This document shows, one piece after another, positions 23,736 through 32,493 of a stretch of 64,000 nucleotides of DNA. Source of the DNA: Paralithodes platypus (taxonomy: Eukaryota > Arthropoda > Malacostraca > Decapoda > Lithodidae); contig CM064523.1 in the NCBI GenBank assembly GCA_032716605.1, positions 47,322,064-47,386,063 of the forward strand. Direction: 5' to 3'. The notes under the pieces are model-generated. The model was not told where the DNA came from. It did no database searches and saw only the letters and a list, made by a program, of their open reading frames with translations. The number at the start of each line of letters is the position of its first letter. Positions within the stretch are counted from its first letter, which is position 1. A program made the position numbers and the translations under genes.

Positions 23736-24146
23736 TTCAGAAAAATAACTTTATTGAGTGAAAATAACATAATAACAATAATATATGACATAATAAACAA
23801 TAAAACACTAAAAAGTCGCTTCCCGCCATAATTCAAGGTAGAGCGACGAGTCAAAACGTTCGTCGTAGCCTGGGCCGCGGTTGAGCGTTCGGACGCGGCG
23901 AGGTAAATACGCGACAAAAGTTACCTCCACTTCCATCACCATCACTCCTGAACCAGTTGAGCTAGAAAGCTCTACTCAACGCCATTCTATGCGGCAAGGT
24001 AAGGCGCACATTTTGACATATGTTTGATTAATGTAGGTAGTATATTAAGCGAGATTAGCCTTAGTTTACTTTTGTAGTGTTTTCAGCCAAATCACCCGGA
24101 TACAGCCTCCGTCCTTAAGAAAGGCTGCCCGGGTAGGAAGGGTTAA

Positions 24147-24704
24147 TTACGTTCATTATTTCCCTTCCTTCCCATCCAAAATGTGTCTTCCATCACGTAG
24201 ACTCAGTCAGGCTTTGGGTACTATATAGAATATAGACAGTTGAAATGTTCACAATATTCACAAGCGATTAAATAATATTATTTATGAATGAATCTATAAA
24301 ATAAATTATACATTATAATAGCATTGTGCGTGGTATAAGATTATTCTTAGTATGACAAACCCGTAATAATGATCCTACTGAAAAACTGGCCTAATGTGTG
24401 TATATTTCCTGTTTCTCCTTCATTGTTCCTTTAACGTCTCACTTCCTTACTTGCCCCTTATGTAGCAGTATTTCTGTCTTTATAATTTTTTGTAGTTAAT
24501 GGATAATCACACAATCACGTTTTCAAGTAATTTGTGTTGGCAATTTCCATCTAAATTTACCAAATAAATATATATAATTCTACTAATTAGCAGTTCAGTT
24601 ATTCGTTCTTCCTTTATGATTGTCATATTTCTTTTATATTCATGTGTTCACTATTCTGCATCCTACTTTCAATCCACAGTAGGCATATATTGCGCATCTT
24701 TTTA
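24147..24704. other. AT-rich intergenic DNA, no gene seen
   Basis: The stretch between the piggyBac right end and the LINE tail has no supported feature. Confidence 0.5.
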
Positions 24705-24914
24705 TCAGTTGTTGTTGTTGTTGTTCCCCAAGCTGCCTGGCCGAACAGCCCCAAGGCCCTGAGCAATTCCAAGGCCACAACCGAGCGCCCCCACAGAACC
24801 CTCCCTGCCGACCACAATAAAGCCTGGGTGACCGAAGTCAATCCATGGCGGGGAGCTGAGGAGGGTGCGGAAACGCCCGGGAAACCAAAACCCCACCCAG
24901 GGCCCTGTGCCCCT
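24705..24914 (-). pseudogene. 3' end of a LINE related to the 14150-19023 element
   Basis: Reading leftward, the frame encodes a terminal ALGLFGQAAWGTTTTTT segment matching the end of the larger LINE (DSGLFGQ then the CAA tail) and ends in (CAA)n, seen here as TTGTTG at 24711-24725. The Ty3/Gypsy element is inserted at 24911-24914, next to its 5' edge. I cannot confirm that the fragment continues beyond 34354. Confidence 0.7.
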
Positions 24915-26767
24915 TGTTACGACCTGGCACTCGGGTACACAAGGGCTCTCAATCAGGACTCTAATACGGCTCGCTGCCACAACGGAAACACACGATCCCA
25001 ACCCCTGAGTACTGCCAGCCGAACAAAAAACACCAATACCCTCCAGAGTTCAATCTGCTATAACGGGGTATACAAGAACTCGGTACTAGTGTTCAACAAC
25101 AGACTAATAAAGAGACAGGAATTCTCTAGTCTGGTCAACAATCAAACAAAGAAGTAAGAAACAACAACACCAAAGAATAGTGTTGGCCGAAGCCGAAGTA
25201 ATCCACCCTTGACTAAGAACTTAAGAAGTCCTCCACCCTCTACTTCGGATCGGCACTATTACGTTACGTTAATTAATAGTCCTTAAGCATCGAGCAAGGA
25301 ATCTTCTGAAAAAAGTTAGATGCTTCTCGGATGCTCGTAAGAAGTACGTATCGGATTTTGAACAGTAATTCAATAAGAAAAACACTGGCAATTAAATACT
25401 ATTACAGGTTTAAATTGGCATAAGAATAATTAAAAGAATATGCAATAGTAAATGGCAAACATTAAAAAGAAGTACTCCGCAAATGCAACGGCAATAGCCT
25501 ACTCGGATTGTGCTCGTGGGCCACTAATCACTAAAGTAGCCAAGCTTGCAACACATGAAATCAATAGTGCATAAACAATATCATACATAAGGAAAGCTTC
25601 AATACTATTCTGTATCTACTAATCGAGTAAAGTCTAGCTGGGGTACTGTGGGCAAAAGGTAGCAGTGACTGAGCAAAAACGGCTCGTAGCCTAGCGAAGT
25701 CCTCACAACTGTTTAAAGTATTACGTTAACACTAACAAGTGCACTTTGAGAAATCCAGATCCCTTGTATCTGGTTTTCTCCCGGCTCCTTGACAAAGTAA
25801 AAACAAGCTGTTAATAAAATACAGGGTGGTTAGGCTCTTGCCCTCACGCACTGTAAATTATTAACTCAACACAGTCAGCCGCGAAGACAACCTAGGCTTC
25901 ACTGAACCGAAACGAGTATGCAGGTTTATCGCTTAACCACTGCATCAAACAACAACTCGTAACACAGAAAAGCCTTACCCCAGTCTAGCATTACCTAGAC
26001 TAGCAGAAACCAGGAATAATAATAATAACACACAGGGAAATGCATAGACAAGTGCAACAAACATAAATCAATCCTATTCTAAGTTAACCCTTCCAAAATA
26101 GGCTATCTAATAGGCATGTATCTCATGAGAACTCAAGCGATAATACGTTGGCTGACTAGCTCTGCACCAACGGGACCATGGAAGTTAAAAAGGGTAGGGA
26201 AAAGAGGAGATAAGAATGTAAGGTAGTAGAGAAAGTTCACATCAGTCAGAAGAATATATATAGTTAGCAAGGGAAATGAGAAGTCGCTCTGCCTAATGAG
26301 TTCTGATCAAAAAATGGCTAGACTTCCCTTTTTATACTCGGCCCTCTAGTGAGCCCAACGTGAACTACTAAGGACCGCCCACTGACAATCATTACGTAAT
26401 TTCTCTCTCTCCTCTGGGATAGACAAAGGCTTTCCTAGCACTGAGGGGAGGGGGGGGGGAGTGCTAGTGAGTTAGGCCCACCTCCCGCATGGCGCACCCA
26501 CTGACCCCCAACTGTGGCTGCCGCTTCTCCCATCATTACAAATAAGTTTTACACACAATACTTATAACTAATGATATAAAATAGAACTCGTTGACTCAGA
26601 TGAAAACAAAATACATATTCATATTACTTATAGTACAACGGCTCACATGAACTAAGTTAGGAAACTCTACATAGACTACAGCCAAAGTTCCTGCCCTGAC
26701 GATCCTAGCGAGAGTGGGGCATGACTAGGCGTTCTGTACAGCATGCTCACACTGGACATGCGTCACA
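24915..26767 (-). repeat. 3' LTR of the Gypsy element (1853 bp)
   Basis: On the minus strand the LTR begins TGTGACGCATG and ends GTCGTAACA, the usual TG...CA borders. By eye the only differences from the 5' LTR are three length changes: one T near 25180, one TA unit near 26265, and five G in the run near 26450. No base substitution was noticed. A TATAAAAAGG box lies at about 26327-26336. Confidence 0.93.
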
Positions 26768-26775
26768 CCTCCCCC
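26768..26775 (-). promoter_or_regulatory. Polypurine tract GGGGGAGG
   Basis: On the minus strand CTTGGGGGAGG directly abuts the first TG of the 3' LTR. This is the place where plus-strand priming occurs in LTR retrotransposons. Confidence 0.8.
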
Positions 26776-27171
26776 AAGATTTTACTTGCTCAACCCTGAG
26801 CTAAAATCTGACAAACACAGAACCCCATCAAGCCCCTCACACCCAGCGACCCAGCGACCGCATGGCACTAAAACAAAGCTGAGTTTATCACCAAAACGCA
26901 TCTTATTATTAACCAAAAATTCACATTTTATAACTCCTCCCAACAATAGCAAAAAGACACAATATCATGCTCCCAGAGCGAGCTTACAGCAGCTCAGCCG
27001 TTTGATAGTTTGTGGACTACTCAAACTCTATAGGCTATGACAAACTTATACGATTACCTATATCAAAAGAAAGAGTTTTTTATATGATTTTTATATTTTA
27101 ATATGTTTTTCCCGGCTGCACTATAAGGGCAGCCTATTTTCCTCCACTCAAACCCACACACCTGTGATAGC
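26776..27171. other. 3' untranslated part of the Gypsy element
   Basis: About 400 bases between the pol stop codon and the polypurine tract carry no domain I recognise. The short plus-strand frame at 26786-27040 is antisense and not supported. Confidence 0.6.
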
Positions 27172-29046
27172 CTACGACTGATCATCCACCCTTGATAAAC
27201 AATCCGCGATCACATTGTCACATCCAGCAATATGACGGATGTCCAGGTTATACTCCTGCAACATCAAAGACCACCTGGTCAGTCTCATATTGTGATTGTG
27301 AAATTGATTCAGGAATCTCAAAGGGTGATGATCAGTGTAGATAACCACGACTGGGCCATAGGCTGGAACATACACCTCGAAGTGCCTGAGCGACAGCACA
27401 ATCGCCAGTAATTCCTTTTCTATTGTAGAATAGTTCTTTTGTGCAGCATTGAACTTCTTAGAAAAGAAACTTACTGGGTGTTCCACACCTTCATTGTCTG
27501 TCTGTAGCAAGACGGCACCAGCCCCTACACCACTAGCATCTGTTGCCAGCTGAAAAGGCCTGTTAAAGTCTGGGGCCCTGAGTATCGGGTGAGTACATAG
27601 CAAATGTTTCACCAAAGTGAAAGCCTTTTCACACTCAGGTGCCCACAAAAACTTTTTGTCTTTAGATAACAAATCTGTGAGAGGTGCCAACACCGTTGAG
27701 TAACCTTTTATGAAGCGTCTGTAGTAGCCTATCATACCCAAGAATCTCATAATCTGCTTCTTGGTTGTTGGGTGCGGAAATTTATTGATAGCCTGTACCT
27801 TGTTCTGAGGAGGGCACACCTGTCCCCTTCCCACTACAAACCCAAGGTACTGCACAGTGGCTTTTACGAAGTCACACTTTGCCAAATTTACTACCAGACC
27901 TGCTTCACTAAGTTTCCGGAACAAGGTCTCAAGGTGCTCACAATGGCTCTCAAAGTCGTCATCATAAATGATTACATCGTCCAAATATACGGTGCAATTT
28001 GGAATGTCCTTTACAATTTCATTCATCAGGTTCTGAAACGTTGCTGGTGCATTCTTAAGCCCGTAAGGCATAACATTGCACCGGTAGGTACTCCCGTCCA
28101 CAACAAAACCACATACCTCTTTAGCACGCTCGGACAAAGGTACTTGCCAGTAACCTTTTACTAAATCTACTTTAGACAAAAAACGAGCATTACCAATTTT
28201 GTCAACACTATCATCAACCCGAGGAAGAGGATATGGGTTAGTTGGAGTCAAACCGTTTAACCTACGGAAATCAATACAAAAGCGTACCTTGCCATCTGGC
28301 TTAGGCTGCAGTGTTACAGGGGAAGTCCACTTAACTGTGCCTTTCTCTATCAACCCTCTACCGAGCATATACTCCAACTCATCCCTCAGAGCTGGTAGTT
28401 TTATGGGGGGCACACGGTACGGGATTGACTTAAAGGGTAGATGGTCCCCCACGTCAACATCATGCATAGCCTGAGTAGTGAGGCCTGGGTGTTCAGCAAA
28501 TACAGTGGGGTATGAACCGAACAACTGACGGATAGCATCAAACTGCGGCTCAGGCAAATGAGCTATAGCCTCGTCAGCCCTTAGGCTCGAGTTCCCCGCC
28601 CACTGATCCGCTGAAACATGTTGATCCCAGCTATCCTCCTCTGAAGCTTGACTGTCCCCCTCTCCTTCTCCACCACGGCCGCAACAAGCCAACACAGGGA
28701 CAGTGAGAGGCTCAGAGGGGCGCCTCACATACTCTTTAATAAGGTTCACGTGACATAACTGGTTCTTTTTCCTCCTGTCTGGAGTGGCAACAAGGTAATC
28801 TAAGTCTGAAATTTTTTCTACAATTTTATAAGGTCCAGTGTACTTCGCAGAGAGGGGGTTACCAACCAAAGGCAACAAAATTAATACCTCTTGTCCTACA
28901 GTGAACTTCCGGAGCCTCACTTTGCGATCATACCTGTCCTTCATCAAAGCTTGTGATTCTGTCAAATTTCTACCTGCCATCTCCAGACTCTTAAGCATGC
29001 GCTCACGGCTTTCAAGCACATACTTTAATAATGGACAAGGCTGCAC
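27172..29046 (-). CDS. pol: Gypsy pol, C-terminal part: integrase GPY/F end, RT and RNase H
   Basis: The 624-residue frame begins with the end of integrase, including a GPY/F-type module (GPYKIVEK, residues 71-78, through LCHVNLI, about 97-103). RT spans about 200-400, with the palm SKVDLVKGYW (Asp 294) and YLDD at 354-357. RNase H spans about 495-620, with TDASGVGAGAVL (Asp 503), EKELL, YTDHHPL and GCDNVIADCLS. All catalytic residues of RT and RNase H are present. The frame stops just after RNase H, so nothing follows it. The first codons overlap the integrase frame (29012-29046). The switch lies in a G5 run near 29055 whose length is off by one for a continuous frame. The apparent Met start is therefore probably an artefact of the break. 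Confidence 0.95.
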   Translation of the reverse strand: MQPCPLLKYVLESRERMLKSLEMAGRNLTESQALMKDRYDRKVRLRKFTVGQEVLILLPLVGNPLSAKYTGPYKIVEKISDLDYLVATPDRRKKNQLCHVNLIKEYVRRPSEPLTVPVLACCGRGGEGEGDSQASEEDSWDQHVSADQWAGNSSLRADEAIAHLPEPQFDAIRQLFGSYPTVFAEHPGLTTQAMHDVDVGDHLPFKSIPYRVPPIKLPALRDELEYMLGRGLIEKGTVKWTSPVTLQPKPDGKVRFCIDFRRLNGLTPTNPYPLPRVDDSVDKIGNARFLSKVDLVKGYWQVPLSERAKEVCGFVVDGSTYRCNVMPYGLKNAPATFQNLMNEIVKDIPNCTVYLDDVIIYDDDFESHCEHLETLFRKLSEAGLVVNLAKCDFVKATVQYLGFVVGRGQVCPPQNKVQAINKFPHPTTKKQIMRFLGMIGYYRRFIKGYSTVLAPLTDLLSKDKKFLWAPECEKAFTLVKHLLCTHPILRAPDFNRPFQLATDASGVGAGAVLLQTDNEGVEHPVSFFSKKFNAAQKNYSTIEKELLAIVLSLRHFEVYVPAYGPVVVIYTDHHPLRFLNQFHNHNMRLTRWSLMLQEYNLDIRHIAGCDNVIADCLSRVDDQS

Positions 29047-30355
29047 AGTCCCCCTCCCAAATTTCTTTCAGCATGTTAAGGGGGCCCCTGACACGGTGTC
29101 CAAAAATCAGCTCGTTTGGACTAAATCCCAGGCTCTCACCAGGTACCTCCCGAGCAGCAAACAGCACATAAGGCAATCCAAGATCCCAATCCATACCGTT
29201 GTCAGCACAATAACACCTGAGCATGCTTTTAAGTGTAGCATGCCACCGCTCAAGCACCCCTTGACTCTCAGGGTGATACGCTGACGATACTACTGCTCGT
29301 ATCCCATGCTGTTGCATTGTTTGCTTGAACATGTTGGAGGTGAAATTAGATCCCTGATCAGACTGAATCTCCTCCGGGTACCCGTACCTTGAGAAGTACC
29401 ACAACAAGTTACTGACTACCGTCTTAGCCATTCCATTTTTCATAGGGTATGCATCGGGGTATCTAGTGGCAACATCCATTATGGTTAACAAAAATTTATT
29501 TCCCGCCTTAGTGGGAGGGAGTGGACCAACCATGTCAACAATAATTTTACTAAAGGGTGGCCCAATCACAGGAATAGGGTGTAACGGAGCCTTAGGAATA
29601 ACTTGGTTCGGTTTCCCGACACGTTGACAAATATCACAGGAGTTTATCCATGACTGCACATGAGACTTCATCCCCGGCCACCAAAACAATTTCCCCAAAG
29701 CCGCCACCGTTTTTCTCACCCCTAGATGTCCTGCCAGTGGTGTGTCATGCGCCAACCTCAGTAGGCTATCCCTGCACTCCCGTGGCACCACCAACTGGTC
29801 CACTACTCCGGACCCCTTTTGCCAACTACGTTTAGGGTCTTGAAAACGCCTATAAAGGATGCCTTCTAAATAAAAAAAATCTCCTGGCTGTGCATCGCCG
29901 TCCTCGTCGAGCTCTACAGCTCCATTAGCACACGTTTGGAGCTCAGGGTCCTCTAGTTGCAACCGACTTATATCTGAGGGTGCCAAGCGATCTAACTGCT
30001 CCCGGAGCAATGCATGACCTTCCCCGATACTGGGCTGCTCCCTCTGTCTCTCTCGATGTACATAACGTTGCTGTCGTGGAGACTCGTCATGCCCAGCCTC
30101 GTCACCCTCGATGACAGGCCCAGGGGCTACTCCAGAATTAAGTAATGGTGCTAATACTGAATCACCCAGGAGAGCCGCCGAGTCAAAACTCTTAAAACCA
30201 ACTCCAGCTTTAGCCTCCTCCTGTTGATCGTTCCTCCGCTGGTCTGAAGGCGGAGGACTAGGCTGTGACACTTTAGCTGCCCGAGCTCGGGTGACAACAC
30301 ACGCCATGGGTTGTGTCTGGCACCGCTCGACCCACTCTTGCTCTTCCCTACTCAC
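29012..30355 (-). CDS. pol: Gypsy pol, integrase part
   Basis: The frame has an H-H-C-C zinc-binding module (His 203, His 210, Cys 240, Cys 243 in AHDTPLAGHLG...CDICQ). The DDE core has Asp 274 (VDMVGPLP), Asp 333 (SDQGSNF) and Glu 369 (ESQGVLE), which is the canonical D,D(35)E spacing. It precedes the RT frame. The first codon is GTG, not ATG, because the frame should continue from the protease frame; the two overlap at 30352-30355 and are one base out of register. The first 190 residues are a Ser/Pro/Glu-rich linker ending VTRARA-like, as often found after protease. The C-terminal residues after about 425 are out of frame and not native. Confidence 0.93.
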   Translation of the reverse strand: MSREEQEWVERCQTQPMACVVTRARAAKVSQPSPPPSDQRRNDQQEEAKAGVGFKSFDSAALLGDSVLAPLLNSGVAPGPVIEGDEAGHDESPRQQRYVHRERQREQPSIGEGHALLREQLDRLAPSDISRLQLEDPELQTCANGAVELDEDGDAQPGDFFYLEGILYRRFQDPKRSWQKGSGVVDQLVVPRECRDSLLRLAHDTPLAGHLGVRKTVAALGKLFWWPGMKSHVQSWINSCDICQRVGKPNQVIPKAPLHPIPVIGPPFSKIIVDMVGPLPPTKAGNKFLLTIMDVATRYPDAYPMKNGMAKTVVSNLLWYFSRYGYPEEIQSDQGSNFTSNMFKQTMQQHGIRAVVSSAYHPESQGVLERWHATLKSMLRCYCADNGMDWDLGLPYVLFAAREVPGESLGFSPNELIFGHRVRGPLNMLKEIWEGDCAALSIIKVCA

Positions 30356-31107
30356 GTCGGCCGCCTCTCGGCAACGACTAAGGGTAGAACCTCGGAAGCG
30401 GGCATTGCAAAGTCGTTGCCGAGAAGAAGGTCGACGCCCTCCACTGGCAGTTTCTCCACAATCCCGACATCCAATTCACGTGCCACACCATCCACCTCCA
30501 ACTCCAACCGCACCAGCGGGTATGACCGAGTTGCATTAATACCCTGCACCACTACCACCCGAGCCGCGTTTATAGGGTAGCCAGTCAAGTTTTTCATCAG
30601 AGTCTGGGAAGCACCTGTATCACGCAAGACCTCTACTCCATGCTTGCGCCCCGCCCACATCACGCAACCCCGCCCTCTATGGTCGCAAAAAACATCCTGA
30701 GCAGGGTTCGAGCCTCCCAGGTGCTTCTGCATTGGCTGTGCCTCAGCCTCTGACGAACTGCCCCAGGCAAACTCAGATGACTTCGGAGACACACCAATGT
30801 TGCAGGCCAAAGACACAGCTGCTGTAGGTGGTTTGCTAGGACAGACTCTTGCAAAGTGCCCCTTTTTATGACAATGATAACACTCCACCTCCCCTTTGGG
30901 CTTCCCTTGGTACTGGGAAGGGCCCGGCCCCTTCTTAAATGGGACGGTGCTAGTCTTGTGGTCAGTCTTGGTATCATGGCTCTTGTACTTGTTTGCATAA
31001 GGTATATCACTAACTCGGGGGGGTGGGGCGTCACGCCCCTTGTTACCTGCCTCACTACGCTGGGCAGACCCGCACCCACGAATTAGTGATAGCCGGAGGT
31101 CAGCCAT
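30352..31107 (-). CDS. Gypsy nucleocapsid knuckle and aspartic protease
   Basis: A CCHC zinc knuckle CYHCHKKGHFARVC lies at residues 76-89 and a retroviral-type protease with the DTGAS active site at 163-167 (LRDTGASQTL), followed by LLLGNDF. This is the end of Gag and the start of Pol. The sequence just upstream of the first ATG is in frame and reads TLQEAAE, so translation should continue from the gag frame. The junction is a single-base shift in an A6 run at 31129-31134 (plus-strand T6). Confidence 0.93.
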   Translation of the reverse strand: MADLRLSLIRGCGSAQRSEAGNKGRDAPPPRVSDIPYANKYKSHDTKTDHKTSTVPFKKGPGPSQYQGKPKGEVECYHCHKKGHFARVCPSKPPTAAVSLACNIGVSPKSSEFAWGSSSEAEAQPMQKHLGGSNPAQDVFCDHRGRGCVMWAGRKHGVEVLRDTGASQTLMKNLTGYPINAARVVVVQGINATRSYPLVRLELEVDGVARELDVGIVEKLPVEGVDLLLGNDFAMPASEVLPLVVAERRPT

Positions 31108-31108
31108 C

Positions 31109-31927
31109 TCAGCTGCCTCCTGTAGAGTTTTTTGGGTTCTTTTCTTTAATAGTTAAAGTCATTTCTGCACCAGTACACTTATAAAACTGCTCGAGCAGAA
31201 ACAGCTCAGTCAACTGTTCGGCCGTCTCAGCTTTCTCAGAACGTGTCCAGTTTTTAAGTGCATCTTTTAAGTCCCGGGCATGTTCAAGAAAGGTCACCTC
31301 CCTAGTCTTTGTAACACCCCGAAACTTCAATCGATATGTTTCCGGTTGCAACTCGTATGCCCGTAGGACAGCTCTCTTCAATTCTGGGTAGTCAATGCAA
31401 GACTCTAAAGGCAGTGCATCATAAGCCTTCAGACCCTTACCCGTAAGTCTTGAGGAGACTAGAGCTGCCCACTTCTCTTCAGGCCAATTATGCTCCCTAC
31501 ATTTCTTCTCAAAACGATTAAAAAATTCTGTGACTTCAGTTTCACTAAATACCGGCACCAATTTGACTAATTGGGCCAAGGACTGTTCTCTTACTTGGCC
31601 CTCACGGCCCATCCAAGTCCCTGTCGACTCTGCACGAGACTTATCTAAATCTAATTTAGCACAATATTTCTCCGAGTCGTACTTAAGCTCAGCCTCATGC
31701 CTCCTAACCTCAATCTCATGCCTCCTCGTCTCATCCTCCTGCCTCCTGGTCTCATTTTCATGCCTCCTGGTCTCATCCTCCTGCTTCCTAGCCTCAATCT
31801 TAGCAAGCTCAAGTCTAAATACCATATCTGGAGACAGACAGGAAGAGGGAGCTGCCACTACTGAAGGAGGGGGGCAAAAACTGGGGAACCACCATGTGCA
31901 CCACCCGAGGGCACTCCAATCTGCCAA
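31109..31927 (-). CDS. gag: Gypsy Gag, matrix/capsid part
   Basis: The frame contains a long charged helix with ETRRHE/ETRRQE heptad-like repeats (residues about 48-85, coiled coil). It continues into a capsid-like domain with VFSETEVTEFFNRFEKKC, WAALVSSRLTGKGLKAY and VLRAYELQPETYRLKFR (about 125-210), typical of animal Gypsy Gag. The first codon used is not ATG. The true N-terminus is the overlapping frame at 31858-32292, and the switch lies in a C6 run (plus-strand G6 at 31869-31874). Confidence 0.9.
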   Translation of the reverse strand: MADWSALGWCTWWFPSFCPPPSVVAAPSSCLSPDMVFRLELAKIEARKQEDETRRHENETRRQEDETRRHEIEVRRHEAELKYDSEKYCAKLDLDKSRAESTGTWMGREGQVREQSLAQLVKLVPVFSETEVTEFFNRFEKKCREHNWPEEKWAALVSSRLTGKGLKAYDALPLESCIDYPELKRAVLRAYELQPETYRLKFRGVTKTREVTFLEHARDLKDALKNWTRSEKAETAEQLTELFLLEQFYKCTGAEMTLTIKEKNPKNSTGGS

Positions 31928-32292
31928 TTCTCATCCCTCTGTGGGAGAGTGCTAACCTCCGGTAACTGAGTGGACGGCACTGTGGGAGTCGAGTGAGAGG
32001 GGATCTGGGGAGGAACCCCCCCAAACGCCCTCTCCTCCGAAACCCCATGTCGCCCACGCAACACCCAGGAAATCAGCTCCCCCTTGGACATCCCTACTAC
32101 ATTGGAAATTCCCAAAACCTTGGCTATCAGGTGCAAGCCACAAACATCCACCCCAGTCAGCCTCTCCTCCGTCACGTGGTACCGCTTACTCACAAAAACT
32201 CTAGCATCCTCCTCACTGGTTACTAACGGCACACCTTCAAATGGCATCTCTCGCTCATCGTCAGTGCTAATGCACGACATACTGAAGTCCAC
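31858..32292 (-). CDS. gag: Gypsy Gag N-terminus
   Basis: The ATG at 32292 lies about 200 bases downstream of the 5' LTR and opens a 144-residue frame (MDFSMSCISTDDER...). It contains a small domain with VCGLHLIAKVLGI and MSKGELISWVL, which looks like a SAP/LEM-style helix pair, followed by a Pro/Ser/Thr linker. Similar short N-terminal modules occur in Gag of related vertebrate elements. It ends at TAG 31858-31860, just past the C6 run, where it would join the capsid frame with a one-base correction. Confidence 0.85.
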   Translation of the reverse strand: MDFSMSCISTDDEREMPFEGVPLVTSEEDARVFVSKRYHVTEERLTGVDVCGLHLIAKVLGISNVVGMSKGELISWVLRGRHGVSEERAFGGVPPQIPSHSTPTVPSTQLPEVSTLPQRDENWQIGVPSGGAHGGSPVFAPLLQ

Positions 32293-32480
32293 AAAAAAAT
32301 TCTCGAGACAAAAGTGTTTAACTTCCTATGCAAGCACTAATTACTAAATTAACTGGAGTCTCTTAAATGCTTTACTAATTGCCATACAAAAACAAATATT
32401 CTTCAATATGCACGCTAAAATACAAACAAACAAATGTTGTACAACTCTGCAAAAATTTATACTGTTCACAAAATCCTAAG

Positions 32481-32491
32481 CAAGGTCGCCA
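32481..32491 (-). promoter_or_regulatory. Primer-binding site TGGCGACCTTG
   Basis: Two bases after the CA end of the 5' LTR the minus strand reads TGGCGACC, complementary to a tRNA 3' end GGTCGCCA. A tRNA-Arg is a possible primer, but that assignment is inference because only the first eight bases fit my recollection of such tRNAs. Confidence 0.7.
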
Positions 32492-32493
32492 TT

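Larger units (their letters stand above)
20451..24146 (+). mobile_element. piggyBac-like DNA transposon with both ends, 3.7 kb
   Basis: TTAA at 20451-20454 is followed by CCCTTCCTACCCGGGCTGCC. The right end has the complement of CCCTTCCTACCCGGGCAGCC followed by TTAA at 24143-24146. These are matched piggyBac-style terminal repeats with the diagnostic TTAA duplication. Just inside the left end TGCCTTAGGTAAGG and CCTTACCTAAGGCA form an internal inverted pair, a likely secondary binding site. The body encodes a piggyBac transposase with several lesions, then an AT-rich 3' region with a 166-bp tandem duplication. Confidence 0.93.

Noticed and set aside
31121..31140. Slippery heptamer A AAA AAC at the Gag to protease junction (programmed -1 frameshift)
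   Set aside because: The heptamer is in the right phase for -1 slippage, but the protease frame is +1 relative to gag. A -1 shift would lead to an unrelated frame, so a run-length error is simpler.
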